Assembly: GCF_041415945.1 (NCBI RefSeq)
Contig: NZ_JBGCUS010000001.1
Coordinates: forward strand, 372,001 to 436,000
Source of the DNA: Ancylobacter sp. IITR112
GTDB lineage: Bacteria > Pseudomonadota > Alphaproteobacteria > Rhizobiales > Xanthobacteraceae
Direction of reading: 5' to 3'
Length of the DNA stretch: 64,000 nt
Part shown: piece by piece, positions 35,561 through 45,943 of the stretch
Numbering within the stretch: the first letter of the stretch is position 1
Layout of the letters: each line of letters starts with the position of its first letter
Program-made: the position numbers and the translations under genes
The notes under the pieces: generated by a model
Database searches by the model: none
What the model was told of the DNA's origin: nothing
What the model saw: only the letters and a program-made list of their open reading frames with translations

Positions 35561-35654
35561 CAGCTTTCTGATCTTTGGTGTGGCGCGCCGCGCGACGCAG
35601 GGTCACACTTCGTTCAAAGGGCCGCCAGCGCCCGCAGAACAGAGGGAAAAGATC

Positions 35655-36824
35655 ATGCCGCGCCTCTCCCATTATCTGCGCCTGCCGGCGCTAGCCGCCG
35701 GCGCCTCTCTCGCATTGAACCCTGTTTTTGCTGCGGAAATGTCCGCCGTCGGCAAGGGCGAGGGGCAGGTCGATATCGTCGCCTGGGCCGGCTATATCGA
35801 GCGCGGCGACACCGACAAGGCCTATGACTGGGTCACCGATTTCGAGAAGAAGACCGGCTGCAAGGTCAATGTGAAGACCGCCGGAACCTCCGATGAGATG
35901 GTGGCGCTGATGAATGAGGGCGGTTTCGACCTCGTCACCGCCTCCGGCGACGCCTCGCTGCGCCTCATCGCCGGCAAGAAGGTCGCCCCCATCAACACCA
36001 AGCTGATCCCGAGCTGGGGCACGGTGGATGAGCGGCTGCAGGATGCGCCCTGGCACACCGTCAATGGCGTGCATTATGGCGTGCCCTATCAGTGGGGCTC
36101 CAACGTGTTGATGTACAACACGGAAGCGTTCAAGGGCGAGACGCCCAAGAGCTGGAGCGTGGTGTTCGAGGAGCAGACGCTGCCGGACGGCAAGTCGAAC
36201 AAGGGCCGCATTCAGGCGTTTGACGGGCCGATCTACATCGCCGATGCCGCGCTCTACCTGATGGCGCACAAGCCGGAACTGGGCATCAAGGACCCCTATG
36301 AGCTGACCGAGGCGCAGTACAAGGCCGCGCTCGACCTGCTGCGCGAGCAGCGCAAGATCGTGCAGCGCTACTGGCACGACGCGATGATCCAGATCGACGA
36401 CTTCACCAATGAGGGCGTCGTCGCCTCCTCCTCCTGGCCGTTCCAGGTCAACCTGTTGCAGAGCCAGAAGAAGCCGATCGCCTCCACCATTCCCAGCGAA
36501 GGCGCCACCGGCTGGGCCGACACCACGATGATGCACGCCGACGCGGCCCATCCCAACTGCGCCTATATGTGGATGGAGCATTCGCTTTCGCCCAAGGTGC
36601 AGGGCGATCTCGCCTCCTGGTTCGGCTCGGTGCCCGCCGTTCCCGCCGCCTGCAAGGGCAATGAGCTGCTCGGTGCCGAAGGCTGCAAGACCAACGGCAT
36701 GGAGGAGTTCGAGCGCATCCATTTCTGGCGCACCCCGGTGGCCAAATGCGCCACCCAGGCCGAAGGTTGCGTGCCTTATTACCGCTGGGTGTCCGACTAT
36801 ATCGCCGTGCTGGGCGGGCGGTAG
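35655..36824 (+). CDS. Polyamine ABC transporter substrate-binding protein (YdcS/PotF-like)
   Basis: A 389-residue periplasmic binding protein. The signal peptide is MPRLSHYLRLPALAAGASLALNP, cut near AFA|AEM (about residue 26). The mature part has the PotD/PotF fold blocks VDIVAWAGYIERG, GGFDLVTASGDASLRLI, GVPYQWGSNVLMYNTEAF and DDFTNEGVVASSSWPFQVNLL. The gene order with one ATPase, two permeases and an aldehyde dehydrogenase is that of YdcSTUVW, which handles putrescine or aminobutyraldehyde-yielding amines. I chose the ATG before the signal peptide. Confidence 0.88.
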   Translation: MPRLSHYLRLPALAAGASLALNPVFAAEMSAVGKGEGQVDIVAWAGYIERGDTDKAYDWVTDFEKKTGCKVNVKTAGTSDEMVALMNEGGFDLVTASGDASLRLIAGKKVAPINTKLIPSWGTVDERLQDAPWHTVNGVHYGVPYQWGSNVLMYNTEAFKGETPKSWSVVFEEQTLPDGKSNKGRIQAFDGPIYIADAALYLMAHKPELGIKDPYELTEAQYKAALDLLREQRKIVQRYWHDAMIQIDDFTNEGVVASSSWPFQVNLLQSQKKPIASTIPSEGATGWADTTMMHADAAHPNCAYMWMEHSLSPKVQGDLASWFGSVPAVPAACKGNELLGAEGCKTNGMEEFERIHFWRTPVAKCATQAEGCVPYYRWVSDYIAVLGGR

Positions 36825-36855
36825 GTCGTCCTCGCCCGCCGTCCTCCCCAGGCGT

Positions 36856-36871
36856 CCGGGCGAAAGCCCGG
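36856..36871. terminator. GNRA-loop hairpin after the substrate-binding protein gene
   Basis: CCGGGC-GAAA-GCCCGG is a perfect six-base stem with a GAAA tetraloop, 32 bases after the stop. There is no T-run. It may stabilise the 3' end of the highly needed binding-protein mRNA and lower downstream expression, as REP hairpins do in other transport operons. Confidence 0.5.
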
Positions 36872-36949
36872 GCGCTGAGGGAGGGGCGTTGGGCGGCAGA
36901 CGAGCAACTTTTGCCGCGCTCTGGGCGCCACTTGTCCATCCCCACACCC

Positions 36950-37042
36950 CCTCATCCCCGGGCTTGACCCGGGGACCCAGCTTCGCCGCCGATTGTGCCG
37001 GCCCAACGTCTGGGTGGCCGGGTCAAGCCCGGCCATGAGGGG
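36950..37042. repeat. Dispersed GC-rich palindromic element, paired units (copy 5), inside polyamine operon
   Basis: The first unit (36950-36980) has CCCCGGG/CCCGGGG around CTTGA. The second (37010-37042) has GGCCGGG/CCCGGCC around TCAAG. It lies between the binding protein and ATPase genes. The rest of this 298-base gap shows only the GNRA hairpin. Confidence 0.8.
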
Positions 37043-37122
37043 TGATGAACGCCCGACCACGGCAGAACGCCCGCCCTACCCTGTTTTCAGCCATCTTCCT
37101 CCGCCGCCCCCGGAATCTGTTC

Positions 37123-38163
37123 ATGCACGCTCACGCCGCCCCGCTCGCCTTGCCGGCCGTCCGTTTTGCCCGTGTTGTCAGGCATTTCGGCGCGGTGCGG
37201 GCGGTTGACGGGGTCGACCTTTCCATCGCGCCGGGCGAGTTCTTCGCCATGCTCGGCCCGTCCGGCTCGGGCAAGACCACCTGCCTGCGGCTGATCGCCG
37301 GCTTCGAGCAGCCGGACGACGGCCATATCGAAATCTTCGGCGAGACGGTGGAAGGCCTGCCGCCCTATCGCCGGGCGGTGAACACGGTGTTTCAGGACTA
37401 CGCGCTGTTTCCGCATCTCTCCGTGGGCGAGAATGTCGCCTATGGGCTGCGGGTGCGCGGCGTCGGCCGGGCCGAGCGCGAGCGGCTGGCGCGCGAGGCG
37501 CTGGCGCTCGTCAAGCTCGCCGGCATGGAAACGCGCCGCCCCGCGCAGCTTTCCGGCGGCCAGCGCCAGCGCGTGGCGCTCGCGCGGGCGCTGGTGGTGC
37601 GGCCGAAAGTGCTGCTGCTCGACGAGCCGCTGGGCGCGCTCGATCTCAAGCTGCGCGAGGAAATGCAGAGCGAACTGAAGGGTTTGCAGCGCGCGCTCGG
37701 CCTCACCTTCGTCTTCGTCACCCATGATCAGGGCGAGGCGCTCTCCATGGCGGACCGCGTCGCCGTGTTCAATGAGGGGCGGATCGTGCAGGTCGGCCCG
37801 CCGGAAGAGGTGTACGAACAGCCGGCGACGCGCTTCGTCGCCCGCTTCGTCGGCTCGGCCAATGTGCTGGAGGCGCGCGAGGCGCAGGCGCTGGGTGGGC
37901 CGGCGCGGCCCTCTAGCCTGCGGCCGGAGAAGATCCTGCTGCTACCGGCGGGCGCTCCGGTGCCGGAGGGCGCGGCGCTGGTCGAGGCGCGGGTCAGCGA
38001 CATTTCCTATCAGGGCCCGGTGCGGCGCCTCAGCGTGATTACCGGCGCGGGGCTCGCCCTCACCGCCGCCGTCCCCGCCACCGCCGGCGGGGTGATGGCG
38101 GGAGCCGACATCCGCCTCGCGGTGCCGGCCGGGGCGGTGCGGCCGATGGAGGGCGAGGAATGA
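37123..38163 (+). CDS. Polyamine ABC transporter ATP-binding protein (YdcT/PotA-like)
   Basis: A 346-residue ATPase. Walker A is GPSGSGKTT, the Q-loop region is [16 protein letters not shown], the signature is [15 protein letters not shown] and Walker B is [12 protein letters not shown]. The C-terminal TOBE-like domain covers about 270-346. It overlaps the first permease gene by four bases (ATGA). It powers uptake together with the two permeases downstream. The start at MHAHAAP is chosen because the upstream frame runs into repeat DNA. Confidence 0.9.
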   Translation: MHAHAAPLALPAVRFARVVRHFGAVRAVDGVDLSIAPGEFFAMLGPSGSGKTTCLRLIAGFEQPDDGHIEIFGETVEGLPPYRRAVNTVFQDYALFPHLSVGENVAYGLRVRGVGRAERERLAREALALVKLAGMETRRPAQLSGGQRQRVALARALVVRPKVLLLDEPLGALDLKLREEMQSELKGLQRALGLTFVFVTHDQGEALSMADRVAVFNEGRIVQVGPPEEVYEQPATRFVARFVGSANVLEAREAQALGGPARPSSLRPEKILLLPAGAPVPEGAALVEARVSDISYQGPVRRLSVITGAGLALTAAVPATAGGVMAGADIRLAVPAGAVRPMEGEE

Positions 38164-39104
38164 GCCTCAGCCTCGATCTTCCGGTTCCGCGCGAGGTCGT
38201 GCTGCGCCGTCTGTCCGACCTGCTGGTACGGCGCGGCCGGCTGCTCACCCTGCTGTTGCTGATGCCGCCGCTCTTATGGCTGGGCCTCGTCTATCTCGGC
38301 AGCCTGTTCGTCTTCCTGGCGCAATCGGTTTTTTCGATAGACGAGTTCTCCGGCACCATCGTCCGCGAGCCGACCACCGCGACGCTGCTGGAGCTGTTCC
38401 GCCCCGCCAATTACGACATCGTGCTGCGCACCATCGGCATTTCCGCTGCGGTGACAATTCTTTGCGCGATCATCGCCTTCCCCATCGCCTATTACGCCGC
38501 CCGCTATGCCGGGCCGAAGGTGAAGGCGGCGTTCTACCTCGCGGTGATGATGCCGCTGTGGTCGAGCTATCTGGTCAAGGTCTATGGCTGGAAGCTGCTG
38601 CTGGCCAAGGAAGGCGCCATCGGCTGGTTCGCCGGCAAGCTCGGCCTCACCGGCGCGCTGGAGGCCTGGCTGGCGCTGCCGCTGGTCGGCGGGCCCTCGC
38701 TCTCGGTCAGCTATACCGGCATGGTGCTGACCTTCACCTATCTCTGGCTCCCCTTCATGATCCTCCCGGTCCAGGCGGCGCTGGAGCGTGTGCCGCCGCA
38801 TCTCATTGAAGCGGCGGGCGATCTCGGCGCGGCGCCGGGGCTTGTCTTTCGCACGGTGATCCTGCCGCTCGCCATGCCGGGCGTGGTGGCCGGGGCGATC
38901 TTCACCTTCTCGCTGACGCTGGGCGACTACATCGTGCCGCAGATCATCGGCACCTCGGCGCTGGTGCTGGGACAGGCGGTGTACACGCTGCAGGGCACGG
39001 CCGGGAATATTCCGCTGGCGGCGGCCTTCTCGCTGGTGCCGATCCTGGTCATGGCGGTGTTCCTCACCCTCGCCAAGCGCACGGGGGCGTTCGATGCGCT
39101 GTGA
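38160..39104 (+). CDS. Polyamine ABC transporter permease 1 (YdcU/PotB-like)
   Basis: A 314-residue inner-membrane permease with about six segments. The ATPase-contact EAA-like loop is [28 protein letters not shown], typical of the PotB/PotH branch. The N-terminus has a long hydrophobic helix ([26 protein letters not shown]). It pairs with the second permease. A 138-base gap holding a palindromic repeat separates the two, which is unusual because such permease genes usually overlap. Confidence 0.9.
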   Translation: MSLSLDLPVPREVVLRRLSDLLVRRGRLLTLLLLMPPLLWLGLVYLGSLFVFLAQSVFSIDEFSGTIVREPTTATLLELFRPANYDIVLRTIGISAAVTILCAIIAFPIAYYAARYAGPKVKAAFYLAVMMPLWSSYLVKVYGWKLLLAKEGAIGWFAGKLGLTGALEAWLALPLVGGPSLSVSYTGMVLTFTYLWLPFMILPVQAALERVPPHLIEAAGDLGAAPGLVFRTVILPLAMPGVVAGAIFTFSLTLGDYIVPQIIGTSALVLGQAVYTLQGTAGNIPLAAAFSLVPILVMAVFLTLAKRTGAFDAL

Positions 39105-39126
39105 GGGGCTGTCTCAAGTCAAAGTG

Positions 39127-39216
39127 CCCTCATGCCCGGGCTTGACCCGGGCACCCAGAGGGCCGGGATCGGCGCCTGCCAATCTGGGTCCCCGGGTCAA
39201 GCCCGGGGATGAGGGG
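39127..39216. repeat. Dispersed GC-rich palindromic element, paired units (copy 6), between permease genes
   Basis: The first unit (39127-39158) has GCCCGGG/CCCGGGC around CTTGA. The second (39184-39216) has CCCCGGG/CCCGGGG around TCAAG. Outer arms CCCTCAT and ATGAGGG pair. The first-unit stem differs from other copies by changes on both arms that keep pairing. Confidence 0.8.
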
Positions 39217-39242
39217 GCGATAGAGGCCGGGAGGAAGCCCGC

Positions 39243-40043
39243 ATGACCCGCGCCCCGCTCCCCCTGAAGATCGCCGCGCTTGGCGGGCTGGCCTTTCTGC
39301 ACATCCCGCTGCTGTTCATCCTGCTCTACTGCTTCACCACGGAAGAGAAGAGCTATGCCTTCCCTCCGCCCGGCTTCACGCTGAAATGGTTCGGCGTGGT
39401 GTGGGGGCGGGCCGATATCTGGGCGGCGGTCGGGCTGTCGCTGAAGGTGGCGTGCATCGCCACTCTGCTGGCGCTGGTGCTCGGCACGCTGGCCGCCGGG
39501 GCGCTGGCGCGGGCGCGCTTCTTCGGCCGCGAGCCGATCTCGCTGCTGTTCGTGCTGCCCATCGCCCTGCCGGGCATCGTCACCGGCATCGCCCTGCGCC
39601 AGGCTTTCGGGCTGATGGAGATCCCCTTCTCGGTGTGGACCATCGTGCTCGGCCACGCCACCTTCTGCATCGTCGTCGTCTACAACAATGCGGTGGCGCG
39701 GCTGCGGCGGCTCTCGCCCTCGCTGATCGAAGCGTCGATGGACCTCGGCGCCGATGCGTTCCAGACCTTCCGGCTCGTCATCCTGCCCAATATCGGCACG
39801 GCGCTGCTGGCGGGCGGCATGCTCGCCTTCGCGCTGAGCTTCGACGAGGTCATCGTCACCACCTTCACTGCCGGCCAGCAATCGACTTTGCCGATATGGA
39901 TGCTGTCCGAGCTCATCCGCCCACGGCAGCGGCCCGTCACCAATGTGGTCGCCGTGCTCGTGATCCTCGTGACCTTCCTGCCCATCCTCGCCGCCTATTA
40001 TCTCACCCGCCATGGCGAGGCGGTGGCCGGCTCGGGAAAATAG
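39243..40043 (+). CDS. Polyamine ABC transporter permease 2 (YdcV/PotC-like)
   Basis: A 266-residue permease with about six membrane segments. The EAA-like loop is [29 protein letters not shown]. The segment [30 protein letters not shown] is characteristic of PotC/PotI. It lies 10 bases before the aldehyde dehydrogenase gene, so uptake and oxidation are co-expressed. Confidence 0.9.
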   Translation: MTRAPLPLKIAALGGLAFLHIPLLFILLYCFTTEEKSYAFPPPGFTLKWFGVVWGRADIWAAVGLSLKVACIATLLALVLGTLAAGALARARFFGREPISLLFVLPIALPGIVTGIALRQAFGLMEIPFSVWTIVLGHATFCIVVVYNNAVARLRRLSPSLIEASMDLGADAFQTFRLVILPNIGTALLAGGMLAFALSFDEVIVTTFTAGQQSTLPIWMLSELIRPRQRPVTNVVAVLVILVTFLPILAAYYLTRHGEAVAGSGK

Positions 40044-40053
40044 GAGACGCCCC

Positions 40054-41505
40054 ATGACTGCCCTTTCCGACACCCAGATGCTTATCGGCTCCGCCTTCGT
40101 CGCCGGCACGGAAACGCCGGAGGTGGTGCTGAACCCGAAGACCGAGGAAACGCTGCTCGACCTGCCGGAAGCCTCGGTCGACCAGGTCGACGCGGCGGTG
40201 AACGCGGCCGACAAAGCCTTCCGTACCTGGTCGCGCACCACGCCGGCCGAACGCGCCACGCTGCTGCTCAAGCTTGCCGATCGTATTGAAGCTGAAGCGG
40301 AATCCTTCGCCACGCTGGAGGCGTTGAACTGCGGCAAGCCGCGTCACGCCGTGCTCAATGACGAGCTTCCCGGCGTCGTCGACTGCTTCCGCTTCTTCGC
40401 CGGCGCGGCGCGCACCCAGCACGGCATGGTGGCGGGCGAATATCTCGCCGGCCACACCTCGATGATCCGCCGCGACCCGATCGGCGTCGTCGCCTCGATC
40501 GCGCCGTGGAACTACCCGCTCATGATGGCGGCATGGAAGCTGGCGCCGGCGCTGGCGGGCGGCAATACGGTGGTGATCAAGCCTTCCGAGCAGACGCCGC
40601 TGACGCTGCTGAAGCTGGCGAAGCTCATCGCCGACCTGTTCCCGGAAGGCGTGGTCAATGTCGTCGTCGGCCGCGGCGAGAGCGTCGGCAATGCGCTGAT
40701 CCACCATCCCAAAGTGGCGATGGTCTCGCTCACCGGCGACATCGCCACCGGCAAGAAGGTGCTGACCGCCGCCGCCAAGACGGTGAAGCGCACCCATCTC
40801 GAACTCGGCGGCAAGGCGCCGGTGATCGTGTTCGACGATGCCGACATCGACGCCGTGGTCGAAGGGGTGAAGGTGTTCGGCTATTACAATGCCGGCCAGG
40901 ACTGCACCGCCGCCTGCCGCATCTATGCGGGGTCCAAGGTCTATGAGAAGCTGGTGGCGGACCTCGCCTCCGCCGTCTCCGGGCTCAAATTCGGCCAGGC
41001 GGATGACGGCGAGAACGATATCGGCCCGCTCATTTCCGCCCGCCAGCGCGCCCGCGTCGCCTCCTTTGTCGAGCGCGCCGCCGAACTCAACCACATCGAG
41101 ATCGCCACCGGCGGCAAGCTCGCGGGCGGGGAGGGCACCGGCAAGGGCTTCTTCTATGAGCCGACCGTCGTCGCCGGCGCGCTGCAATCGGACGAGATCG
41201 TCCGCCGCGAAGTGTTCGGTCCGGTCGTGTCGGTGACGCGCTTCACCGATGTCGACGAGGCGGTGGGCTGGGCCAATGACAGCGATTACGGCCTCGCCTC
41301 CTCGGTGTGGACGCGCGATGTCGGGCGCGGCATGGCCACCGCTTCGCGACTGCAATATGGCTGCACCTGGGTGAACTGCCATTTCATGCTGGTGAGCGAG
41401 ATGCCGCATGGCGGCCTCAAGCAGTCCGGCTATGGCAAGGATCTCAGCGCCTATGCGCTCGAAGACTACACGGTGGTGCGCCACGTCATGGTGAAGAACG
41501 CCTGA
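40054..41505 (+). CDS. Gamma-aminobutyraldehyde dehydrogenase (YdcW/PatD-like)
   Basis: A 483-residue NAD-dependent aldehyde dehydrogenase. Catalytic residues are C284 in [10 protein letters not shown] and E250 in LELGGKAP. The fold blocks [24 protein letters not shown] and [25 protein letters not shown] match aminoaldehyde dehydrogenases. It would oxidise 4-aminobutanal from putrescine to GABA. A GGAG ribosome site precedes the ATG. It is the last gene of the transporter operon, which supports polyamine use as a nitrogen or carbon source. Confidence 0.9.
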   Translation: MTALSDTQMLIGSAFVAGTETPEVVLNPKTEETLLDLPEASVDQVDAAVNAADKAFRTWSRTTPAERATLLLKLADRIEAEAESFATLEALNCGKPRHAVLNDELPGVVDCFRFFAGAARTQHGMVAGEYLAGHTSMIRRDPIGVVASIAPWNYPLMMAAWKLAPALAGGNTVVIKPSEQTPLTLLKLAKLIADLFPEGVVNVVVGRGESVGNALIHHPKVAMVSLTGDIATGKKVLTAAAKTVKRTHLELGGKAPVIVFDDADIDAVVEGVKVFGYYNAGQDCTAACRIYAGSKVYEKLVADLASAVSGLKFGQADDGENDIGPLISARQRARVASFVERAAELNHIEIATGGKLAGGEGTGKGFFYEPTVVAGALQSDEIVRREVFGPVVSVTRFTDVDEAVGWANDSDYGLASSVWTRDVGRGMATASRLQYGCTWVNCHFMLVSEMPHGGLKQSGYGKDLSAYALEDYTVVRHVMVKNA

Positions 41506-41699
41506 TCTTTGGTCGGCGGCCGGGGGTGCGCCGCTGCGGCAGGTTTCGCGGCGGTGGCCAAGGGAGTATGATGTTAGCTGGCCGCGCGAATGTGATGCGC
41601 ACGGCCCCAGGTGACGCACAATTTAGTTGGAACCCTTCCTTATATCTGTTGTGTCGCGGCATGGATGTTCCATGTTGCGCTGCAACTGATGGGGGCCCG

Positions 41700-42800
41700 A
41701 TGCAACGTCGATCCGGTGTGTGGCTGACACTCGCCCTTCTCGCGGGAGCGGGATGGCTTGCGCATGATCGCGGCTGGGTGGACGTGGCCGGCCTGCTCGG
41801 CGCGCGCAGCCCGGCCAATGCCGCCCCCGAGCCGCGCGCGGTGCGGACGGTTCCGGTCGAGGTGGCGCCCGCCCGGGCTGCCTCGGTGACGACCGATATT
41901 TCGTCCATCGGTTCGCTGCAGTCCGACGAATCCGTCAAGGTCGCCTCCGAAGTGGCCGGTCGCATCCAGGAGATCGGCTTTCGCGAGGGCCAGCATGTGA
42001 AGGCGGGCGATGTGCTGGTGCAGCTTGACGCCGCTCTGGTGAAGGCCTCGCTGGACGAGACCGAGGCGCGGCTCGACCTCGCCATGGCCAATTTCGACCG
42101 GGCGCAGCGGCTGCAGAAATCCGGCTCCGGCACCGCCCGGGCGCTGGACGAGGCGCAGGCGGAGCTCAACACGGCCCGTGCTTTGCTCAATTCCCAGCGG
42201 GTTCAGATCGCCAAGCACACCATCACCGCGCCGTTTGACGGGGTGGTCGGCCTGCGCACCGTCTCCAATGGCGCCTATATCGCCGTCGGCACCGAACTGG
42301 TGAATCTTGAGAAGATCGACACGCTGAAGCTGGATTTCAAAGTGCCGGAGACGCAGCTTTCCAGCATCGCCGAAAACCAGACCGTGACCATCACGCTCGA
42401 CGCGCTGCCGGGGCGCAGCTTCACCGGCACGATCTACGCCATCGACCCGATGGTCGACATCAATGGCCGCTCGCTCAGCGTCCGCGCCCGGCTCGACAAC
42501 AAGGATCTCGTCCTGCGCCCGGGCCTGTTTGCCCGCGTAGTGGTGAAAGGCCGTGAGGCGCGCGATGCGGTGTTCGTGCCGGAGAGCGCCATCGTGCCGC
42601 GCGGCCAGGAGCGCTTCGTCTGGCAGATCGTCGACGGCAAGGCGAAGCAACTGAAAGTCGAGCTTGGCCAGCGTATGAAGGGCGAGGTCGAGGTCAAGGG
42701 AGTGCCGCCCGGCGCGTCCATCGTCGTGGCCGGGCAGGGACGCTTGCAGCCGGACGCCGCCGTGGAGGTGGTGCCGCCACCGCCCGCGTCGCAGGGCTGA
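41700..42800 (+). CDS. RND efflux periplasmic adaptor (MFP)
   Basis: A 366-residue HlyD-type adaptor anchored by an N-terminal helix (SGVWLTLALLAGAGWLAHD). A biotinyl-like hairpin covers about 75-110 (VASEVAGRIQEIGFREGQHVKAGDVLVQLD) with a helical hairpin up to 165. A beta barrel and membrane-proximal domain follow to the end. It bridges the RND pump to an outer-membrane channel that is not encoded nearby. An earlier in-frame ATG at 41661 is possible but would add Cys-containing residues before the anchor. The pump gene begins nine bases after its stop. Confidence 0.9.
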   Translation: MQRRSGVWLTLALLAGAGWLAHDRGWVDVAGLLGARSPANAAPEPRAVRTVPVEVAPARAASVTTDISSIGSLQSDESVKVASEVAGRIQEIGFREGQHVKAGDVLVQLDAALVKASLDETEARLDLAMANFDRAQRLQKSGSGTARALDEAQAELNTARALLNSQRVQIAKHTITAPFDGVVGLRTVSNGAYIAVGTELVNLEKIDTLKLDFKVPETQLSSIAENQTVTITLDALPGRSFTGTIYAIDPMVDINGRSLSVRARLDNKDLVLRPGLFARVVVKGREARDAVFVPESAIVPRGQERFVWQIVDGKAKQLKVELGQRMKGEVEVKGVPPGASIVVAGQGRLQPDAAVEVVPPPPASQG

Positions 42801-42809
42801 GGCCGCGTC

Positions 42810-45800
42810 ATGGGCATTTCCGAGTTCTGCGTCCGCCGTCCCGTCTTCGCGACGGTGCTCAGCCTTTTGCTGATCCTCATTGGAATCGTCTCCTACAGCC
42901 GGCTGACGGTGCGGGAATATCCGAACATCGACGAGCCGGTGGTGTCGGTGGTCACGACCTATCCCGGCGCCTCGGCCAGTATTGTCGAGAGCCAGGTCAC
43001 GCAGGTTCTGGAAGGGTCCATTGCCGGCATCGCCGGTATTGACGTGCTGGAATCGACCAGCCGCTCGGAGTCGAGCCGCATCACCGTCCGCTTCCGGCTG
43101 GAAGTCGATCCCGATGTCGCCGCCAGCGATGTGCGCGACCGTGTCAGCCGTGTGCGCCAGCGTCTCCCGGACGAGATTGACGAGCCGGTCATCTCCAAGG
43201 TCGAGGCCGACGCCCAGCCGGTGCTGTTCGTGGTCTTCCGTTCCGACCGCATGTCGGGGCTGGAACTGTCCGACTATATCGACCGCTACATCGTCGACCG
43301 CTTCAAGAACATCAATGGCGTGGCCGATGTGCAGATCTATGGCGAGCGGCGCTATGCCATGCGCATCTGGGTCGATCGCGAGCGCCTCGCCGCCTATGAC
43401 CTCACCGTGCAGGATGTCGAGGATGCGCTGCGGGCGCAGAATGTCGAGATCCCCTCCGGCCGCATCGAGAGCGTCGATCGCGAATTCACCGTGCTCTCGC
43501 GCACCGGGCTGACCACGGTCGACCAGTTCGACCAGATCGTCGTCAAGCGGGCAAACGGCGCGCAGGTGCATATGCGCGACGTGGCGCGGGTGGAACTCGG
43601 CGCCGCCGACGAGCGGAGGGCGAGCCGCTTCAATGGCGGTGCGGCGATCTTCATCGGCGTGATCAAGCAGGCGGTGGCCAACCCGCTCGACGTGTCCGCC
43701 GGCGCCCGGGCCATTCTGCCAGCGGTCAATGAGAGCCTGCCGGAAGGCATGACCGCGACCATCGGCAATGACAATGCGGTGTTCATCGACCGCTCCATCG
43801 AAGCGGTATTCCACACGATCTTCGAGGCGGTCATCCTCGTGGTGCTGGTCATCGTGGTGTTCCTGCGCTCGTTCCGGGCATCGGTTATTCCGATAGTGAC
43901 CATCCCGATCTCACTGGTCACCACCTTCGCCATCATGTACGCGCTGGGTTTCAGTGTTAACACATTGACGTTGCTGGCGTTTGTGCTCGCGATCGGCCTC
44001 GTGGTCGACGATGCCATCGTCGTTCTGGAGAACATCTTCCGCCACATCGAGCATGGCATGAAGCCGATCCCCGCCGCCATCAAGGGCGCGCGCGAGATCG
44101 GCTTCGCCGTCATCGCCATGACACTCACGCTGGCCGCCGTCTACGCGCCGGTGGCCTTCGCGCCGGGCCGCACCGGCCGGCTGTTTCTGGAGTTCGCGCT
44201 GACGCTCGCCGGCGCAGTTATCGTCTCCGGTTTCGTGGCGCTGACACTCACACCCATGATGTGCTCGCGCCTGCTCAAACATGGCGCGAAGCCCGGGCGC
44301 GTGTCCGCCTTTATCGAAGGACGGCTGCGGGCGCTGGAGAGCGGGTATCGTCGCCTGCTCGGCGTGACCTTGCGTGTGCGTCCGCTCATTCTGCTGCTGG
44401 CGCTCGGCGTCGCCGGGGCCAGCGCCTTCTTCCTTTCGGTGCTGCCGTCCGAACTCTCTCCGGTGGAGGATCGCGGCGTGATCCGGGTCACCGGAAGCGC
44501 GCCGGAAGGCTCTACCCTCGCCTATACCTCGCGCTATACCGGCCAGATCGACCAGATCGTCTCGAAAGAGCCGGAGGTCGATAGTGTCCTCATCATCAAC
44601 GGCTTTCCCGAGGTGCACCGCTTCCTGGTGATCGGCCGGCTGAAGGACTGGGACGAGCGCGACGTGCGCCAGCAGGAACTGGTGAGGAAGCTTACACCGG
44701 AACTGCGGCGCATCGCCGGCGTCAATGCCTATGCCAACAACCCGCCCTCGCTCGGCGCCTCCAACAGTTCACGGCCGATCGAGTTCGTCCTGCAGACCTC
44801 CGGCACCTATGAACAGCTCGACGACTATACGGACCGCTTTCTGGAGCGCATCCGCGACTATCCCGGCCTCGTCAGCATCGACAGCGACCTCAAGCTGAAC
44901 AAGCCGGAGATTTCCGTCTCGGTGGATCGCGCCAAGGCGGCCGATCTCGGCATCGACATCGCCGTCCTCGGCCGCACGCTGGAAAGCCTGCTCGGCGGGC
45001 GGCAGGTGACGCGCTTCGAGGTGGGTGGCGAGCAATACGACGTCTATGTGCAGCTCGACGCCCGCGACCGCTCGACCCCGGCGACGCTCGACACCATCTA
45101 TCTGCGCTCGGCAAGCGGCGAAATGGTGCAATTGTCCAACCTCGTCACCGTGCGCGAAAGCGTGGCGCCGCAGGAGCTCAAGCGCTTCAACCAGCTACGC
45201 TCCGCCACCATCTCCGCCAATCTCGCGCCGGGTTTCTCGCAGGGCGAGGCGCTGGCCTTTCTCGACCAGACCGCCCGCGAGGTGCTGCCGCAGACCGTGC
45301 AGACCGATGTGGCCGGCCAGAGCCGCGAGTTCCGCGCCGCCGGCCAGAGCCTGGTGGTGATCTTCCTCCTGGCGCTGGGGTTCATCTATCTCGTGCTTGC
45401 GGCCCAGTTCGAGAGCTTCCGCGATCCCGTCATTATCATGCTCACCGTGCCGCTTTCCATGACCGGGGCGTTGGCCGCGCTGTATTTCACCGGCGGGTCG
45501 CTCAACGTCTATTCGCAGATCGGACTGGTGACGCTGGTGGGCCTCATCACCAAGCACGGCATTCTGATTGTCGAATTCGCCAATCAGCAGCAGGAGGCGG
45601 GCCTCGACCGCCGCGCCTCGGTCATCGAGGCGGCGGTCCTGCGTCTGCGACCCATTCTGATGACCACGGGCGCCATGGTGCTGGGCGCCGTGCCGCTGGC
45701 GCTGGCGAGCGGCGCCGGTGCCGAGAGCCGGGCACAGATCGGCTGGGTCATTGTCGGCGGCATGACGCTCGGCACCCTGCTCACCCTGTTCGTCGTGCCG

Positions 45801-45884
45801 GTGGTCTATTCGCTGATCGGGCGCGTTCACCACACGCCCCACGCTGAAATCGCCCCCGGCATCGTCCATACGCCAGCGGAATAG
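42810..45884 (+). CDS. RND efflux pump inner-membrane protein (AcrB/HAE1 family)
   Basis: A 1024-residue proton-driven pump with twelve membrane segments and two large periplasmic loops. The N-terminus is FCVRRPVFATVLSLLLILIGI. The proton-relay Asp pair is in LVVDDAIVVLENI, and the distal Lys is in ITKHGILIVEFANQQ. It exports hydrophobic toxins or drugs with the upstream adaptor. No outer-membrane channel or local regulator is seen, so it probably borrows a TolC-like protein. It converges on the macAB pair. Confidence 0.93.
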   Translation: MGISEFCVRRPVFATVLSLLLILIGIVSYSRLTVREYPNIDEPVVSVVTTYPGASASIVESQVTQVLEGSIAGIAGIDVLESTSRSESSRITVRFRLEVDPDVAASDVRDRVSRVRQRLPDEIDEPVISKVEADAQPVLFVVFRSDRMSGLELSDYIDRYIVDRFKNINGVADVQIYGERRYAMRIWVDRERLAAYDLTVQDVEDALRAQNVEIPSGRIESVDREFTVLSRTGLTTVDQFDQIVVKRANGAQVHMRDVARVELGAADERRASRFNGGAAIFIGVIKQAVANPLDVSAGARAILPAVNESLPEGMTATIGNDNAVFIDRSIEAVFHTIFEAVILVVLVIVVFLRSFRASVIPIVTIPISLVTTFAIMYALGFSVNTLTLLAFVLAIGLVVDDAIVVLENIFRHIEHGMKPIPAAIKGAREIGFAVIAMTLTLAAVYAPVAFAPGRTGRLFLEFALTLAGAVIVSGFVALTLTPMMCSRLLKHGAKPGRVSAFIEGRLRALESGYRRLLGVTLRVRPLILLLALGVAGASAFFLSVLPSELSPVEDRGVIRVTGSAPEGSTLAYTSRYTGQIDQIVSKEPEVDSVLIINGFPEVHRFLVIGRLKDWDERDVRQQELVRKLTPELRRIAGVNAYANNPPSLGASNSSRPIEFVLQTSGTYEQLDDYTDRFLERIRDYPGLVSIDSDLKLNKPEISVSVDRAKAADLGIDIAVLGRTLESLLGGRQVTRFEVGGEQYDVYVQLDARDRSTPATLDTIYLRSASGEMVQLSNLVTVRESVAPQELKRFNQLRSATISANLAPGFSQGEALAFLDQTAREVLPQTVQTDVAGQSREFRAAGQSLVVIFLLALGFIYLVLAAQFESFRDPVIIMLTVPLSMTGALAALYFTGGSLNVYSQIGLVTLVGLITKHGILIVEFANQQQEAGLDRRASVIEAAVLRLRPILMTTGAMVLGAVPLALASGAGAESRAQIGWVIVGGMTLGTLLTLFVVPVVYSLIGRVHHTPHAEIAPGIVHTPAE

Positions 45885-45943
45885 GCGGAGGCAGGGCGGT
45901 GAGGGGCAGCGGCCGCGTCATGCGCGCGCCGCCGAGCATCGGC

